A stretch of 64,000 bases of DNA from the NCBI RefSeq assembly GCF_963678635.1, contig NC_087062.1, positions 10,462,670 to 10,526,669 of the forward strand, read 5' to 3'. This DNA is from Symsagittifera roscoffensis. Taxonomy: Eukaryota; Xenacoelomorpha; Acoela; Convolutidae. Made by a program: the position numbers and the translations under genes. Positions 22,799-35,141 of the stretch are shown one piece after another; positions within the stretch are counted from its first letter, which is position 1; the number at the start of each line of letters is the position of its first letter. The notes beneath the pieces were generated by a model. It saw only the letters and a program-made list of their open reading frames with translations, did no database searches and was not told the DNA's origin.

Positions 22799-22929
22799 TC
22801 ATGATGGGGGGCGGCCCTGAGCACGCTCAGCCAGAGAACGAATATCGGCCCGAACATCAACCCCAACCGACCGTGTCTTTCGCTTTGAAGCGACGTCATC
22901 AGTTATATCTGCATTCCGTTTCAGCTCAA
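22799..22929 (-). CDS. Terminal-exon-like ORF (43 residues), copy 1
   Basis: After an acceptor (TTTATTGTTTCAG) at 22930 the frame encodes about 43 residues, including KRKTRSVGVDVRADIRSLAE, and stops in TGA at 22799. The phase 1 start matches the phase 1 donors of the 1-10 kb gene, and TRSVGVDVRADIRSLAE faintly resembles TRNLGVQTDGRTEVEDLRS of its exon 3. A second copy is at 28398-28528 and a degenerate third near 34330-34450. It may be the last exon of a duplicated gene whose other exons were not found. Confidence 0.35.
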
Positions 22930-22952
22930 CTGAAACAATAAAGTAGCATATA

Positions 22953-23456
22953 ATGTCAAGAAGAAAGACCCTGGATTCAAAGTTGGCTCTTTCTTTGCTA
23001 CGCGCCCCTAAGGCGCCCGATGATAATTGTGATATGGGCAATCATTCAATAAAGTATGCTTTAATGCCGTACGTAGGAACATTCCAAACAGCTGATGTCC
23101 AGAAATGTGCTAGTGATTTCAACTTGAATACGGACGATTTTGTTGTTTCTATTCCGAAATTGTCACAACAAATGACTGAAGTGACAAGTGAAGAAGCGTT
23201 AATCAAATTGTTTTCGAAAGCGATAAGAATTGAGAGTTTTCAATGTGCGTATGAGATGCCCAATGCATACGTGTTGAAACTTTACGAACAGTTTGGCTCC
23301 TCTGCCCAATGCAACGTAGCTCTTCCTGGGAATGAAAAAATATGCTCTTCGTGATATTCATGAGAGGACCGTGAGCGAGTTTGCTGATATTTCTGAGCGC
23401 AGAGTGATAATAAATGTGAAACCATTCAAGTTGATTTGTTTATTATTGATAGCTTA
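22953..23456 (+). pseudogene. MAN2C1-like: MAN2C1 C-terminal fragment, copy 1 (frameshifted)
   Basis: The frame starting SRRKTLDSK reads LSLLRAPKAPD, HSIKYALMPYVGTF and, after a shift, the segment before VKPFKL. These are characteristic of the GH38 C-terminal domain of the cytosolic/lysosome-related alpha-mannosidase MAN2C1 (recognised from memory). The GH38 catalytic domain is absent. Compared with copy 2 an 8-bp deletion near 23322 shifts the frame, so the ORF ends at 23354. The fragment lies within the duplicated modules on the strand opposite to the helicase genes. Confidence 0.75.
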
Positions 23457-25028
23457 AGTGATCACGTAAACTGAAATTTATCTTCAACCTATTCTGCTCC
23501 CCGAGCTTGTAAAATATTATATTCTGCTGAATGTAAAAGGGCGTTGGCAAAAATGTGACCTCGAGAAAATGGTCTTAGTTTAGTAAAAGGAACAGGAATG
23601 ATTGCTCGGTCTTTTAACGTATCTTGTTTTTCTTAGTAATTAATTGAGTGCGCTAGAAGTTCTCACCTTTAATTATAGCTATTTTCAATCAGATTGTTGT
23701 TAAACGTTATAGTGGACTGTACTCATATTGAGCAAAACCACCTGCTGATTCTCATTGAAAATCAATAAGATCATCTAGTCCCAAAAATAAGTGAGTGCTA
23801 GGATTTGCGGTAACCGGTGTTGAAGGTCATGAAGATAATTTTTTGCTGAGTACAGACCGTATTTGCGGTGAACAGCAAAATTGTTCGTAACGTAGGCGCA
23901 ATCTTAATTTTGCTTATTGAGCCATTTGAAATGACATCTTTTTTGGATTTTAGTTCAACAGCTGGAATAGCAAAATGAATATACTATGAATAGATGGCAA
24001 GAGTCCACTCTTAAAATGTTAGTGATTCCTTCTCCCGTAATCCACCCTTTGTGATTTGATGAGTGTTTTGCATCCATCTGTATCATGATTGCATCCATCT
24101 GTAACTTGGTTGAGTTAGTCTCCTCTTGCAAAATGATACAAATTGAGGTAAATCCTTGATTTGGGATTGCTGTCCTCACTCGGTTTCGGAGCTTTTAATA
24201 TTTTAATTGAAAGAAGTCGGTGATCGAATCATATTAATCGAATTCATACTATACTAAATTCTTTTTTTTTAGAATTGGGTTTGATAAGGCCTGAAATGGG
24301 GTGAGCAAAATTTGATGAGTATTTTGCATCCATCTGTATCTTGATTGCATCCATCTGTAACTTGGTTGAGTTAGTCTCCTCTTGCAAAATGATACAAATT
24401 GAGGTAAATCCTTGATTTGGGATTGCTGTCCTCACTCGGTTTCGGAGCTTTTAATATTTTAATTGAAAGAAGTCGGTGATCGAATCATATTAATCGAATT
24501 CACCCTATACCAAATTCTTTTTTTTAGAATTGGGTTTGATAAGGACTGAAATGGGGTGAGCGAGATAAGTTTGGGTATCTACTTGTTACGATTATTTTAA
24601 CCTTCTTGGTTAAATTTTCGAACTCTAATATCACTATTTGATTGCCAATTTTCTTGATCGTAGCGTTGTTCAGCAACTTGCTCAGTTTCTCGTTTTTGTT
24701 CAATTTTGGTGCTCAGCAAAAGTATCAGATCTTTGGTGACTAAAATGGAATGCGGTTTGTGCAATATCTCTTCGACAATGGGATTCTTTTATACTTTTTG
24801 TTATAGCGGATGCCATAATTGCTTCGATTAGAATTTTGATGAATTGAATTGTTCAAAAATTTTGTTTTGGTTATTTCCCAATTGACCATTTTGGTAAGGG
24901 GCATTTTTAGAGAAATCGCTTCGTCTTTGATTGTTGAAATAAATCAGTCTCGAATGAAACTTTTCGATCATTTTTAGTAGTTAGTTTCTTTCGCAATTTA
25001 TTTCTTTTATTCTAAGTTTGCTTCAAGA
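23457..25028. repeat. Intermodule DNA with a 255-bp tandem duplication
   Basis: The segment around TTTGATGAGTGTTTTGCATCC (24056) recurs at about 24311, giving two - strand frames that start MRTAIPNQGFTSICIILQ. A single copy of the same segment is present near 29660 in the next unit. 24600-25000 encodes low-complexity Asn/Gln-rich - strand frames, also found at 30048-30320. No family is recognised. Confidence 0.5.
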
Positions 25029-25129
25029 TAAAGATTGTCCACTGATTCCCTAAAGCTCACGGAATCGAGTATTGATTGTTCGTCCCTTGATATCAGGATT
25101 ACATCGTTGAGGCGATGTTTGATACATGA

Positions 25130-26389
25130 TAGCGCTAATTTTTTGGTTCTCGATCAATATATATCATTTTGTTCATACCATTTTGCCAATACAATTGTGT
25201 TCATGTTAGAACTTAACCTCTTTTTGATGCCTTAATACTGGCTCGTCAGGTCTAAGGAGAGATATGTGCAAGGAGAACACCAATGAAGTAGCCACATCTT
25301 CATGATTGCGGGTTTTAGCCAGCGGAGAATTCGGAATCCTTGCATTCTGTTGACATTTTCAACAAGTTCTTCAACCTAGAAGAAAAGACAAATAGTTGAA
25401 CCTGGAGTTCAATCTTAAAACTTTTTTCTCGTAATTTTTCTCGCTTAAACTTTTTGTTGTGTCGAAAATCTGTAGGCTGGAAACAAAAATTAAAAACAAA
25501 CTGAAATTTCTCAAATTCTAAAGCTTACTCTATCTTTGATGTCTAGGGCGTTCAGACACGGATGGCTCAAAGTTACAATCATCGTTTCGTGGGCTACGAA
25601 GTCTGTCGTTATCTGAGTTGAAACGAAGTCTACGAATTCCTTAGCCATTTCCTGAAACTCATCGCATGTCATCGTTAGCCGGAGACACCAATATTTTTTC
25701 GAGTCCGATAGCAGACATGCACATGAGCTAGTTCCAGTTTGCGAATCACAAAAAGTTCCAGAGCAAACCTAATCAAGTGGTACACAGGAAATCAGACACA
25801 GGCTGTGCTTGATGATGAAGTAGACATAATGCGGCTTCTCCAGATTTGCTGGGGGCAGCACTGCTCGAGGATCCAAAGGAATAACTACGGGAACTATTGG
25901 ATGAGAAATAGAAACAACAATGTTGTCGCCCAGAAAGGATCGCACCTGACGATTGACAATTGCAACTTCGCATCCTGGTCGTATCAAATTGGAGAAGCGC
26001 AGGGTGGTGGTCGACTCGGATGTGGTTGTGCTAAATATTAAAATCACGTCCAATTGACCCGGTACACCGAAAATAACAAAACGATCGCAAGACGGTATTT
26101 CCTTCATCGTTCCCCCGCCCGTCTTTTTGTTCGGCTGCCAGGTTCGGACTTTTTGATTGTCCTTGCTGCTGTGTAGCACAATTCCTCGAATGTAGTATCT
26201 TCTCGGCTTAGGCGTATTTAGGTCGCCGAGTTGGGTAAACGTTAGTTCATTAAAACGTGGTAACATGTCTTGGCAACCTTGCACCAACATATGGGATGGG
26301 AAATTCGCCATGTTCTCTATAAACGTCCAATTTTGAGTCTTTGAAAAAATGGTTTTCTGTCTTTGGTCACTTTGTGAAAAAAAAAACAA
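25130..26389 (-). pseudogene. Two-exon OB/zinc-like gene, copy 2
   Basis: Exon 1 is open from 26389 (MFFFSQSDQRQ, then PKPRRYYIRGIVLHSS) to a TAG near 25770, and the remaining coding sequence continues to the donor at 25529. Exon 2 lies about 25375-25140. The N-terminal half is more complete than in copy 1. The TAG sits just before the Cys cluster (CSGTFCDSQTG). RYYIRGIVLHSS with following beta-strands fits an OB fold. The exon-intron structure is kept, so this is a duplicated gene rather than a processed copy. Confidence 0.45.
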
Positions 26390-26540
26390 ATCATGCCAAA
26401 TTTTTCAAATCAACAATTTGTTTCACACTTTGCCTAATTTATATAGTTCTGCATGAAAAAGTTAGCAACAAATTTACATAAAATTAATGTTATCTTAAAT
26501 TTATGATTCCAGCACTTGGTTTTTCGCATTTTCATTTCAT

Positions 26541-28090
26541 CTAAGTTCTGAAATGATTGACCTTTGCTGAGGTGAAACCTTTTGCGACATTTTTACGATC
26601 ATCGCTCGCGATCATAAAAACAATCCAGACAACCAGTAAGGGTACTTTAAATTGCAAACTTTTGAAAATAGCCCAACCCAAACTGCACTTTTGATCTGTA
26701 TTCCAGATTTGTTGACTAATTTTATTACTCACATTGTTTAGTTTAACCGTGCGAAACAATGGTTGACTTCCTAGGCGTCGAACGTAATAACACCATCGAA
26801 CGCACCGTTTAAAACAAAAAATAATTTTTAGATTTATTATCAACAATATTCTCATCGTCTGTTAAAAGTGCAAGCCAGTGGAAAAATATAAAACAATGAA
26901 ACTGCTACGACTAGTAAATTCTCATTAAGTATCCAGTGAAATTAGAAAATTTGTCTTGCTCGCAATCACTACGAAATCCCTGTAACTGTTCATAAATGAT
27001 TTTGCGTCCAATTATCAACAAAATTACAGTTGTTTGAAATTATTGCTACGATCTCAGGATTATCATCAGGAGGATGTATTGGCCGCTTTTCAAGCAATGT
27101 CAACGACCTTTGTCCTATTGGATCCACCATTCTACTAAAATGTCGTAGAAATGAAAATTGAATGTGAAAAGGAAACAGGCTTCAAAATGTTACATCCAGA
27201 TTTATTCGGGATTTGACAGCAATCAACGTTGGCTATAATCTTGATTCCTGTCAAACTCTAAAGAAGAGGAACATCACGAAATGCATCAAGAGTTGAAGAT
27301 AGACGCCTAACCTCAACATCTGAATAGATCGTTCCAAACAACTCATTATCTAGAATACAACAAATTGATACTAGCCACATTCGGTATATTTTATAGTTAC
27401 TTTCAAAGGGTGACGTTATCATCCTTCGAAGAGGTGAAGTCAGGGAAGTGAGTGTCTACGACACCCATCACAAGACGACTTCCACTCACGCACACAATGT
27501 TGAATTAAAGATCACGGCAGTAATTTGCTCCAACAGCAAAAAACGGACACGTTAACAAAGCCGGTGACTGCCTACAGCCAGTGAATGATTACATCAGTGT
27601 GTGATACTATTTTTTTCCGGTATTTGCCTCTACACGTCACAAGTAACGTGGATCAGAAATGAAAAAAAAAACAGCTAGTTAAACTAAAACTTTCAAACTG
27701 TCGATGCCTAACTTAAGTTTTATGAGTGCTCATATTGAAAACAGTCGCATGAAATTATCCACGAGAACCGCCTTAGCTTATCCAGAAATCCAACCCGATT
27801 TCAAAAAAATGTGGAAGCATTAAAAAGCTGTAGGAAAACTGTCCTTGTATTTAGACCAGCGATAAGACAATTTTTTTAACCGCAACTGCAAATCGGAACA
27901 ATATCCAAAAATTCAAACGCTAATAACCCCCTTAACCCTCAGAGAGCACGCATACGAAGTCTGCTCACTAGGAGATGTCAACTTTACTGAAATCTCAAAA
28001 AATGCCCGAAACCCCTTGTATTAAGATCAGATCGAAGGGAGATAGATCAGATCAGAGATAGAAGTTTTCAAATCGATGGGAATTAACGTA
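26541..28090 (-). repeat. Module 'a' copy 3, helicase fragment and unclassified unit DNA
   Basis: 26560-26880 is module 'a'. 27000-27240 matches 19230-19460, the helicase motif III side (complement reads CCQLPNISG and neighbours). 27240-28090 is shared with 32580-33400. It includes a + strand frame at about 27411-27560 (KGDVIILRRGEVREVSVYDT) that is conserved between the two copies but has no clear gene context. Confidence 0.5.
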
Positions 28091-28397
28091 AATTTACGAA
28101 ATACCAAAACTCTGAGTTAGAGAAAATTATTTATTTGCTCAATCTAAAGCTGAAACTATGTTTGCTCAAACTCTGAAGAACGGGAAAATCATGAAACTTA
28201 TCCCGAGTTGAAGACGCCTAACCGCAATATCTGAATATATCGTTTTAAACAACTCATTATCTAGAATACAACAAATCTACAAATACACAAATACAACCAT
28301 TACACTTATTCGTCGGTTGTTTTCCTCAAGTTTACAGCAACAAAGTGTCCAAGGATGGCCCATTGCTCCCGATTGAGGCCATCAAATGATTCTAGCG

Positions 28398-28528
28398 TCA
28401 TGATGGGGGGCGGCCCTGAGCACGCTCAGCCAGAGAACGAATATCGGCCCGAACATCAACCCCAACCGACCGTGTCTTTCGCTTTGAAGCGACGTCATCA
28501 GTTATATCTGCATTCCGTTTCAGCTCAA
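28398..28528 (-). CDS. Terminal-exon-like ORF (43 residues), copy 2
   Basis: Identical or nearly identical to the copy at 22799-22929, with the same TTTATTGTTTCAG acceptor, the same KRKTRSVGVDVRADIRSLAE segment and the same TGA. The flanks, about 300 bp on each side, are conserved too, so the two copies come from one duplication that also carried the MAN2C1 fragment. Confidence 0.35.
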
Positions 28529-28551
28529 CTGAAACAATAAAGTAGCATATA

Positions 28552-29064
28552 ATGTCAAGAAGAAAGACCCTGGATTCAAAGTTGGATCTTTCGTTGCTAC
28601 GCGCCCCTAAGGCGCCCGATGATAATTGTGATATGGGCAATCATTCAATAAAGTATGCTTTAATGCCGTACGTAGGAACATTCCCAACAGCTGATGTCCA
28701 GAAATGTGCTAATGATTTCAACTTGAATACGGACGATTTTGTTGTTTCTATTCCGAAATTGTCGCCACAAATGACCGAGGTGACAAGTGAAGAAGCGTTA
28801 ATCAAATTGTTTTCGAAAGCGATTAGAATTGAGAGTTTTCAATGTGCGTATGAGATGCCCAATGCATACGTGTTGAAACTTTCCGAACAGTTTGGCGCCT
28901 CTGCCCAATGCAACGTAGCTCTTTCTTCTCTCCTGGGAATGAAAAAATATGCTCTTTGTGATATTCTTGAGAGGCCCGTGAGCGAGTTTGCTGATATTTT
29001 TGAGCGCGGAGTGATAATAAATGTGAAACCATTCAAGTTGAATTGTATATTATTGATAGCTTAA
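28552..29064 (+). pseudogene. MAN2C1-like: MAN2C1 C-terminal fragment, copy 2 (open)
   Basis: A 170-codon open frame: LSLLRAPKAPD, HSIKYALMPYVGTF, a middle segment with YVLKLSEQFGASAQ, then KKYALCDILERPVSEF and VKPFKLNCILLIA with a stop at 29062. This is the C-terminal beta-domain of the GH38 enzyme MAN2C1, which in the full protein (over 1,000 residues) follows the mannosidase catalytic domain. No other MAN2C1 exon was found in the window, so this is a gene fragment carried or duplicated with the surrounding unit. Whether it is a real 3' exon of a gene elsewhere cannot be told here; its open frame could reflect recent copying from the parent. Confidence 0.75.
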
Positions 29065-30870
29065 GTAATCGCGTAAACTGAAATTTATCTTCAACCTATT
29101 CTGCTCCCCGAGCTTGTAAAATATTATATTCTGCTGAATGTAAAAGGGCGTTAGCAAAAATGTGACCGCGAGAAAATGGTCGTAGTTTAGTAAAAGGAAC
29201 AGGAATGATTGCTCGGTCTTATAACGTATCTGGTTTTTCTTAGTAATTAATTGAATGCGCTTGAAGTTCTCACCTTTAATTATAGCTTTTTTCAATCTGA
29301 TTGTTGTTAAACGATATAGTGGACTGTACTCATATTGAGCAAAACCACCTGCTGATTGTCATTGAAAATCAATAAGATCATCTAGTCCCAAAAATAAGTT
29401 AGTGGTAGGATTTGCGGTAACCGGTGTTGAAGGTCATGAAGATCAAATATTTGCTGAGTACAGACCGTATTTGCGCTGAACAGCAAAAATGTTGGTAACA
29501 TAGGCGCATTCTTAATTTTGCTTATTGAGCCATTTGAAATGACATCTTTTTTGGATTTAAGTTCATCAGCTGGAATAGCAAAATGGATATACTATGAATA
29601 GATGGCAACAGTCCACTCTTAAAAAGTTAGTGTTTCCTTCTCCCGTAATCCACCCTTTGTGATTTGATGAGTATTTTGCATCCATCTGTATCATGATTGC
29701 ATCCATCTGTGACTTGGTTGAGTTAGTCTCCTGTTGCAAAATGATACAAATTGAGGTAAATCCTTGATTTGAGAGTGCTGTCCTCACTCGGTTTCGGAGC
29801 TTTTAATAATTTAATTGAAAGAATTGGTGATCGAATCATATTAATTGAATTCATCCTATACCAAGTTCCTTTTTTAGAATTGGGTTTGATAAGGCCTGAA
29901 ATGGGGTGAGCGAGATCTGTTTGGGTATCTACTTGTTACGATTATTATAACCTTCTTGGTTAAATTGTCGAACTAATATCACTATTTGATTGCCAATTTT
30001 CTCGGTCGTAGCGTTGTTCAGCAACTTGCTCAGTTTCTCGTATTTGTTCAATTTTGGTGCTCAGCAAAAGTATCAGATCTTTGGTGAATAAAATGGAATG
30101 CGGTTTGTGCATTATCTCTTCGACAATGGGATTCTCTTATACTTGTTGTTATAGCGGATGCCATAATTACTTCGATTAGAATTTGGGATGAATTGAATTG
30201 TTCAAAAATTTTGTTTTGGTTATTTCCTAATTGACCATTTTGGTAGGAGGCATTTTTAGAGAAATCGCTTCGTCTCTGATTGTTGAAATAAATCAGTCTC
30301 GAATGAAACTTTTTGATCATTTTTAGTAGTTAGTTTATTTCGCAATTTATTTCTTTTATTCTAAGTTTGCTTCAAGATAAAGATTGTCCCCTCATTCCGC
30401 AAAGCTCACGGAATCGAGTATTGATTGTTTGTCCCTTGATATCAGGGTTACATCGTTGAGACGATTTTGATACATGATAGCTCTAACTTTTTGGTTCTCG
30501 ATCAATATATACCATTTTTTTCATACCATTTTGTCAATACCATTTTGTTCATGTTAGAACTTACCTCTTTTTGCTGCCTTAACATCGGCCCGTCAGGTCT
30601 AAGGAGAGATATGTGAAAGGAGAACACCAATGAAGTAGCCCCATCTTCATGGTTGCGGGTTTTAGCCAGCCGAGAATTCGGAATCCTTGCATTCTGTGGA
30701 CATTTTCAACAATTTCTTCAACCTAGAAGAAAAGACAAATAGTTCAACCTGGAGTTCAATCTTGAAATCTTTTTCTCGTAAGACCAAGTTTTTCTCGCTT
30801 CAACTTTTTGTTGTATCAAAAATGTTAAGTCTGGAAACAAAAATAAAAGCAAGCTGAAATTTCTCAAATT
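29065..30870. repeat. Third-unit copy of intermodule DNA
   Basis: Repeats 23460-25500 with one copy instead of two of the 255-bp segment. The - strand frame at 30320-30048 begins MIKKFHSRLIYFNNQRRSDF and is Asn/Gln/Ser-rich. Exon 2 of the OB/zinc-like gene copy 3 lies near 30490-30725. Confidence 0.5.
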
Positions 30871-30881
30871 CTAAAGCTTAC

Positions 30882-31667
30882 TCTATCTTTGATGTCTAGG
30901 GCGTTCAGACCCGGATGGCTCAACGTTACAATCATCGTTTCGTGGAATACGAAGTCTGTCGTTGTCTAAGTTGAAACGAAGTCTACGACTTCCTTAGCCA
31001 TATCCTGAATCTCATCGCATGTCATCGTTAGCCGGAGACACCAATATTTTTTCGAGTCCGATAGCAGACTTGCACATGAGCTGATTCCAGTTTGCGAATC
31101 ACAAAAAGTTCCAGAGCAAACCTAATCAAGTGGTACACAAAAAATCAGACGCAGGCTGTGCGTGATGATGTTGAAGTAGGCATAATGCGGCTTCTCCAGA
31201 TTTGCTGGGGGCAGCACTGCTCGAGGATCCAAAGGAATAACTACGGGAACTATTGGATAAGAAATAGAAACAACAATGTTGTCGCCCAGAAAGGATCGCA
31301 CCTGACGATTGACAATTGCAACTTCGCATCCTGGTCGTATCAAATTGGAGAAGCGCAGGGTGGTCTTCGACTTGAATGTGGTTGTGCTAAATAACAAAAT
31401 CACGTCCAATTGACCCGGTACACCGAAAATAACAAAACGATAGCAAGACGGTATTTCAATCATCGTTCCCCCGCCCGTCTTTTTGTTCGGATGCCAGGTT
31501 CGGAATTTTTGATTGCCCTTGCTGCTGTGTAGCACAATTCCTTGAATGTAGTATCTTCTCGGCTTAGGCGTATTTAGGTCGCCGAGTTGGGTAAAAGTTA
31601 GTTCATTAAAACGTGGTAACTTGTCTTGGCAACCTTTCACCAACATATGGGATGGGAAATACGCCAT
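30882..31667 (-). pseudogene. Two-exon OB/zinc-like gene, copy 3 (exon 1)
   Basis: Open from 31667 (MAYFPSHMLVKGCQD) through PKPRRYYIQGIVLHSS and VAIVNRQVRSFLGDN to a TAG near 31122; the sequence continues to a conserved donor at 30882. A 3-bp insertion near 31168 adds a His residue relative to copy 2. The shared TAG suggests copies 2 and 3 descend from one already damaged ancestor. Confidence 0.45.
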
Positions 31668-31867
31668 GTCTTCTATAAAGGTCCAATTTTGAGTCTTTGA
31701 AAAAATGGTTTTTTGTCTTTTGTCACTTTGTGAAAAAAAAACAAATCATGCCAAATTTTTCAAATCAACAGTTTGTTTCACACTTTGCCTGATTTATATA
31801 GTTCTGCATGAATAAGTTAGAATAAGTTTCTTAGTTTTATGATTCCAGCACTTGGTTTTTTGCATTT

Positions 31868-33400
31868 TCATTTCATCAAAATGCTGAAATGATTGACCTT
31901 TGCTGAGGTGAAACCTTTTGCGACATTTTTACGATCATCGCTCGCGATCATAAAAACAATCCAGACAACCAGTAAGGGTACTTTAAATTGCAAACTTTTG
32001 AAAATAGCCCAACCCAAACTGCACTTTTGATCTGTATTCCAGATTTGTTGACTAATTTTATTACTCACATTGTTTAGTTTAACCGTGCGAAACAATGGTT
32101 GACTTCCTAGGCGTCGAACGTAATAACACCATCGAACGCACCGTTTAAAACAAAAAATAATTTTTAGATTTATTATCAACAATATTCTCATCGTCTGTTA
32201 AAAGTGCAAGCCAACGAAAAAATATAATACAATGAAACTGCTACGACTAATAAATTCTCATTAAGTATCCAGTGAAGTTAGAAAATTCGTCTTGCTCGCA
32301 ATCACTACGAAATCCCTGTAACTGTTCATAAATGATTTTGCGTCCAATTATCAACAAAATTACAGTTGTTTGAAATTATTGCTACGATCTCAGGATTATC
32401 ATCAGGAGGATGTATTGGCCGCTTTTCAAGCAATGTCAACGACCTTTGTCCTATTGGATCCACCATTCTACTAAAATGTCGTAGAAATGAAAATTGAATG
32501 TGAAAAGGAAACTACAGGCTTCAAAAATGTTACATCCAGATATATTCGGGAGTTGACAGCAATCAACGTTGGCTATGATCATGGTTCCTCTCAAACTCTA
32601 AAGAAGTGGAACATCACGAAATGCATCCCGAGTTGAAGATAGACGCCTAACCGCAACATCTGAATATATCGTTCCAAACAACTCATTATCTAGAATACAA
32701 CAAATTGACAATAGCCACATTCGGTATATTTTATAGTTACTTACAAAGGGTGATGTTATCATCCTTCGAAGAGCTGAAGTCAGGGAAGTGAGTGTCTACG
32801 ACACCCATCACAAGACGACTTCCACTCACGCACACAATGTTGAATTAAAGATCACGACAGTAATTTGCTCAATCAGCAAAAAACGGGCACGTTAACAAAG
32901 CCGGTGACTGACTACAGCCAGTGAAAGATTTCATCAGTGTGTGATATTTTTTTTGTTCCGATATTTGTCTCTACACGTCACAAGTACCGTGGATTAGAAA
33001 TTAAAAAAAAAAACAGCTAGTTAAACTAAAATTTTCAAACTGTCGATGCCTAACTTAAGTTTTATTAGTGCTCATATTGAAAACAGTCGCATGAAATCAT
33101 CCACGAGAACCGCCTTAGCTTATCCAGAAATCCAACCCGATTTCAAAAAATGTGGAAGCATAAAAAAGCTGTAGGAAAACTGTCCTTGTATTTAGACCAG
33201 CGATAAGACAATTTCTTTAACCGCAACTGCAAATCGGAACAATATCCAAAAGTTCAAACGCTAATAACCCCCTTAACCCTCAGAGAGCACGCATACGAAG
33301 TCTGCTCACCAGGAGATGTCAACTTTACTGAAATCTCAAAAAATGCCCGAAACCCCCTTGTATTAAGATCAGGGGTAACAGATTTGTTGTACCCGCAAAC
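31868..33400 (-). repeat. Module 'a' copy 4, helicase fragment and unit DNA
   Basis: Nearly identical to 26541-28020. It includes module 'a', the helicase motif III fragment at 32330-32580 and the + frame GDVIILRRAEVREVSVYDT at about 32750. Near 33240-33370 and 33410-33500 two diverged copies of a segment of about 90-100 bp (ACAATATCCAAAAGTTC / ACAAAATCCAAAATTCC) lie in tandem. Confidence 0.5.
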
Positions 33401-35141
33401 GCAAAACGAAACAAAATCCAAAATTCCAACGCGGATCACCTTCATAGCCCTTATAGGGAACGTGTACAAAGTCGACTAAATAGGAGGTCACAACCTCACT
33501 TGAAGCGACAAGTAAGAAAACAATTACGGACTTAAGTACGGCAGCTTATATATACAACCAAGCTCTCATTACAATGCGCCCAAGACATATGAAGAAAAAC
33601 AAATAATGAGTGAGCGAAACAATTTTGTCGGTCAAATAAAATTGTGATACAACTATAATCACCTGTTTATACACATCAACTTCTAAATCATCGACCCTAG
33701 TCTTTAAATTGAGGAGCCCCTTTGGTTGTCTTCCACCTCTCAATTCCTACAGGCAGAAGGATGATCGCAACAGTCAGCCACGTGAGATTTAACCTCAGCT
33801 CTAATAGACACTCCATTAGGGAACCAGTTGATACGTAGTGGGCCTCCAGTCGTCTGCCAAGTCTCCCGGGTTGCACAAAAAAAAACAGATTTCACTTCCA
33901 CAGATATAGAGGATTATCAGACTGACAAGAGTTTTGTCATAATCGGTGGGAAAACGAGCAAAGTTTTCACCTTCGGTGACCATAAGGTACACGAACGCCT
34001 GCTTGGAAACCGGAGCTTTTACAAGAGCCCGGATGTTGAGGAAATTACGGACTACCATTGCATCTTTTGTAAGGAGACCCATATGAGTCTTCCAATGGAC
34101 CAAAATGAGAAGTCAGCTCATTGAAATTTCGCAAAGTACGGCCTGCATAAACCAGTCTATTTTGCAAGCCCTGCAAATACATCATAATGAATCTTAATTA
34201 ATAAAGTCAAACTTTAAATCAGACCCTCTCAACTTACTCGACGGTTGTTGTCCTCAAGTTCTACAGCAACAAAGTGTCGAAAGATGGCCCATTTTTCCCG
34301 ATTGAGGCCATCAAATGATTATAGCGTCATGATGGGGGCGGCCCTTAGCAAACTCAGTCAGAGAACGAATTTCGGCCCGACCATCAACCCCAACCGACCG
34401 TGTCTTTCGCTTTGAAGCGACGTTTTCAGATATATCTGCATTCCGTTTTCGATTTCGATTTGATTGAAATTATAAAGAAAGAAATCTGGTAGTTTTCAGC
34501 TCGCTTATAAAGAGTAATTTTTGCGTTTCAGCAATTTCGGTAAAATCCTTTTTTTTCGTTAGCAATGAAATTTCAACATCTCGTGAACGGCCAGGCCAGC
34601 ATGTAATGATTTTTAGGTTTCGCTGCTATTTAACCTAAAGGATAAAAAAATTATTGGAAAAAATTGAAAAGCAAGTTTTGCAGTTTCAACTGAAATAGAA
34701 ATCGGTTTCAATCAGAAGTTCTCTCGTAATCTGATGCATTAGAACTTGAAGATATGGCAATAAATGTACTGATCAAGGCTAAACGATAAATAAAGTTTTC
34801 TGCAAAACGGTGAGGATACTTGATTTTAATTTTGTATAGAAAAATTACATATGATTTGAGTATCATAATTTTGTAGTTTAGTAATTATTTGTAACTATCG
34901 AAATGTGGTGTCAATAGACTAATTAACGTGTTGTTTCAGGCTCAGTAGTTTTTTTAAGTTGTAGTTTGTTATTTCTTGAACTTAAATACAAGATTCAATT
35001 CAATTTAATTCAATTCAATTTAATAGCTAAGCCAAAAAGTTTGCCTCTTAATGAGTTTGTTTTTCTGGGCATTGAAATGAAATTAAACGGTTGATATCAG
35101 CGCCACATGCTTTAAATTCGCTACCGGTTGTTTTTTTTCAG
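33401..35141. other. Edge of the duplicated region, no confident gene
   Basis: 34230-34450 is a degenerate third copy of the 22700-22930 segment, with a lost G in the G run that breaks the terminal-exon-like frame and no MAN2C1 part following. Overlapping ORFs at 33816-34124 on both strands cannot be told apart. A TTCAA/TTTAA microsatellite is near 34990-35025. Otherwise nothing is seen. Confidence 0.4.

Noticed and set aside
22756-22941. + strand ORF starting MAHCSRLRPS before the MAN2C1 fragment (also 28355-28540)
   Set aside because: It overlaps the - strand terminal-exon-like ORF with a proper acceptor and shows no similarity to MAN2C1.
33816-34124. Opposing ORFs of about 95 codons
   Set aside because: No homology, splice signal or duplicate supports either strand.
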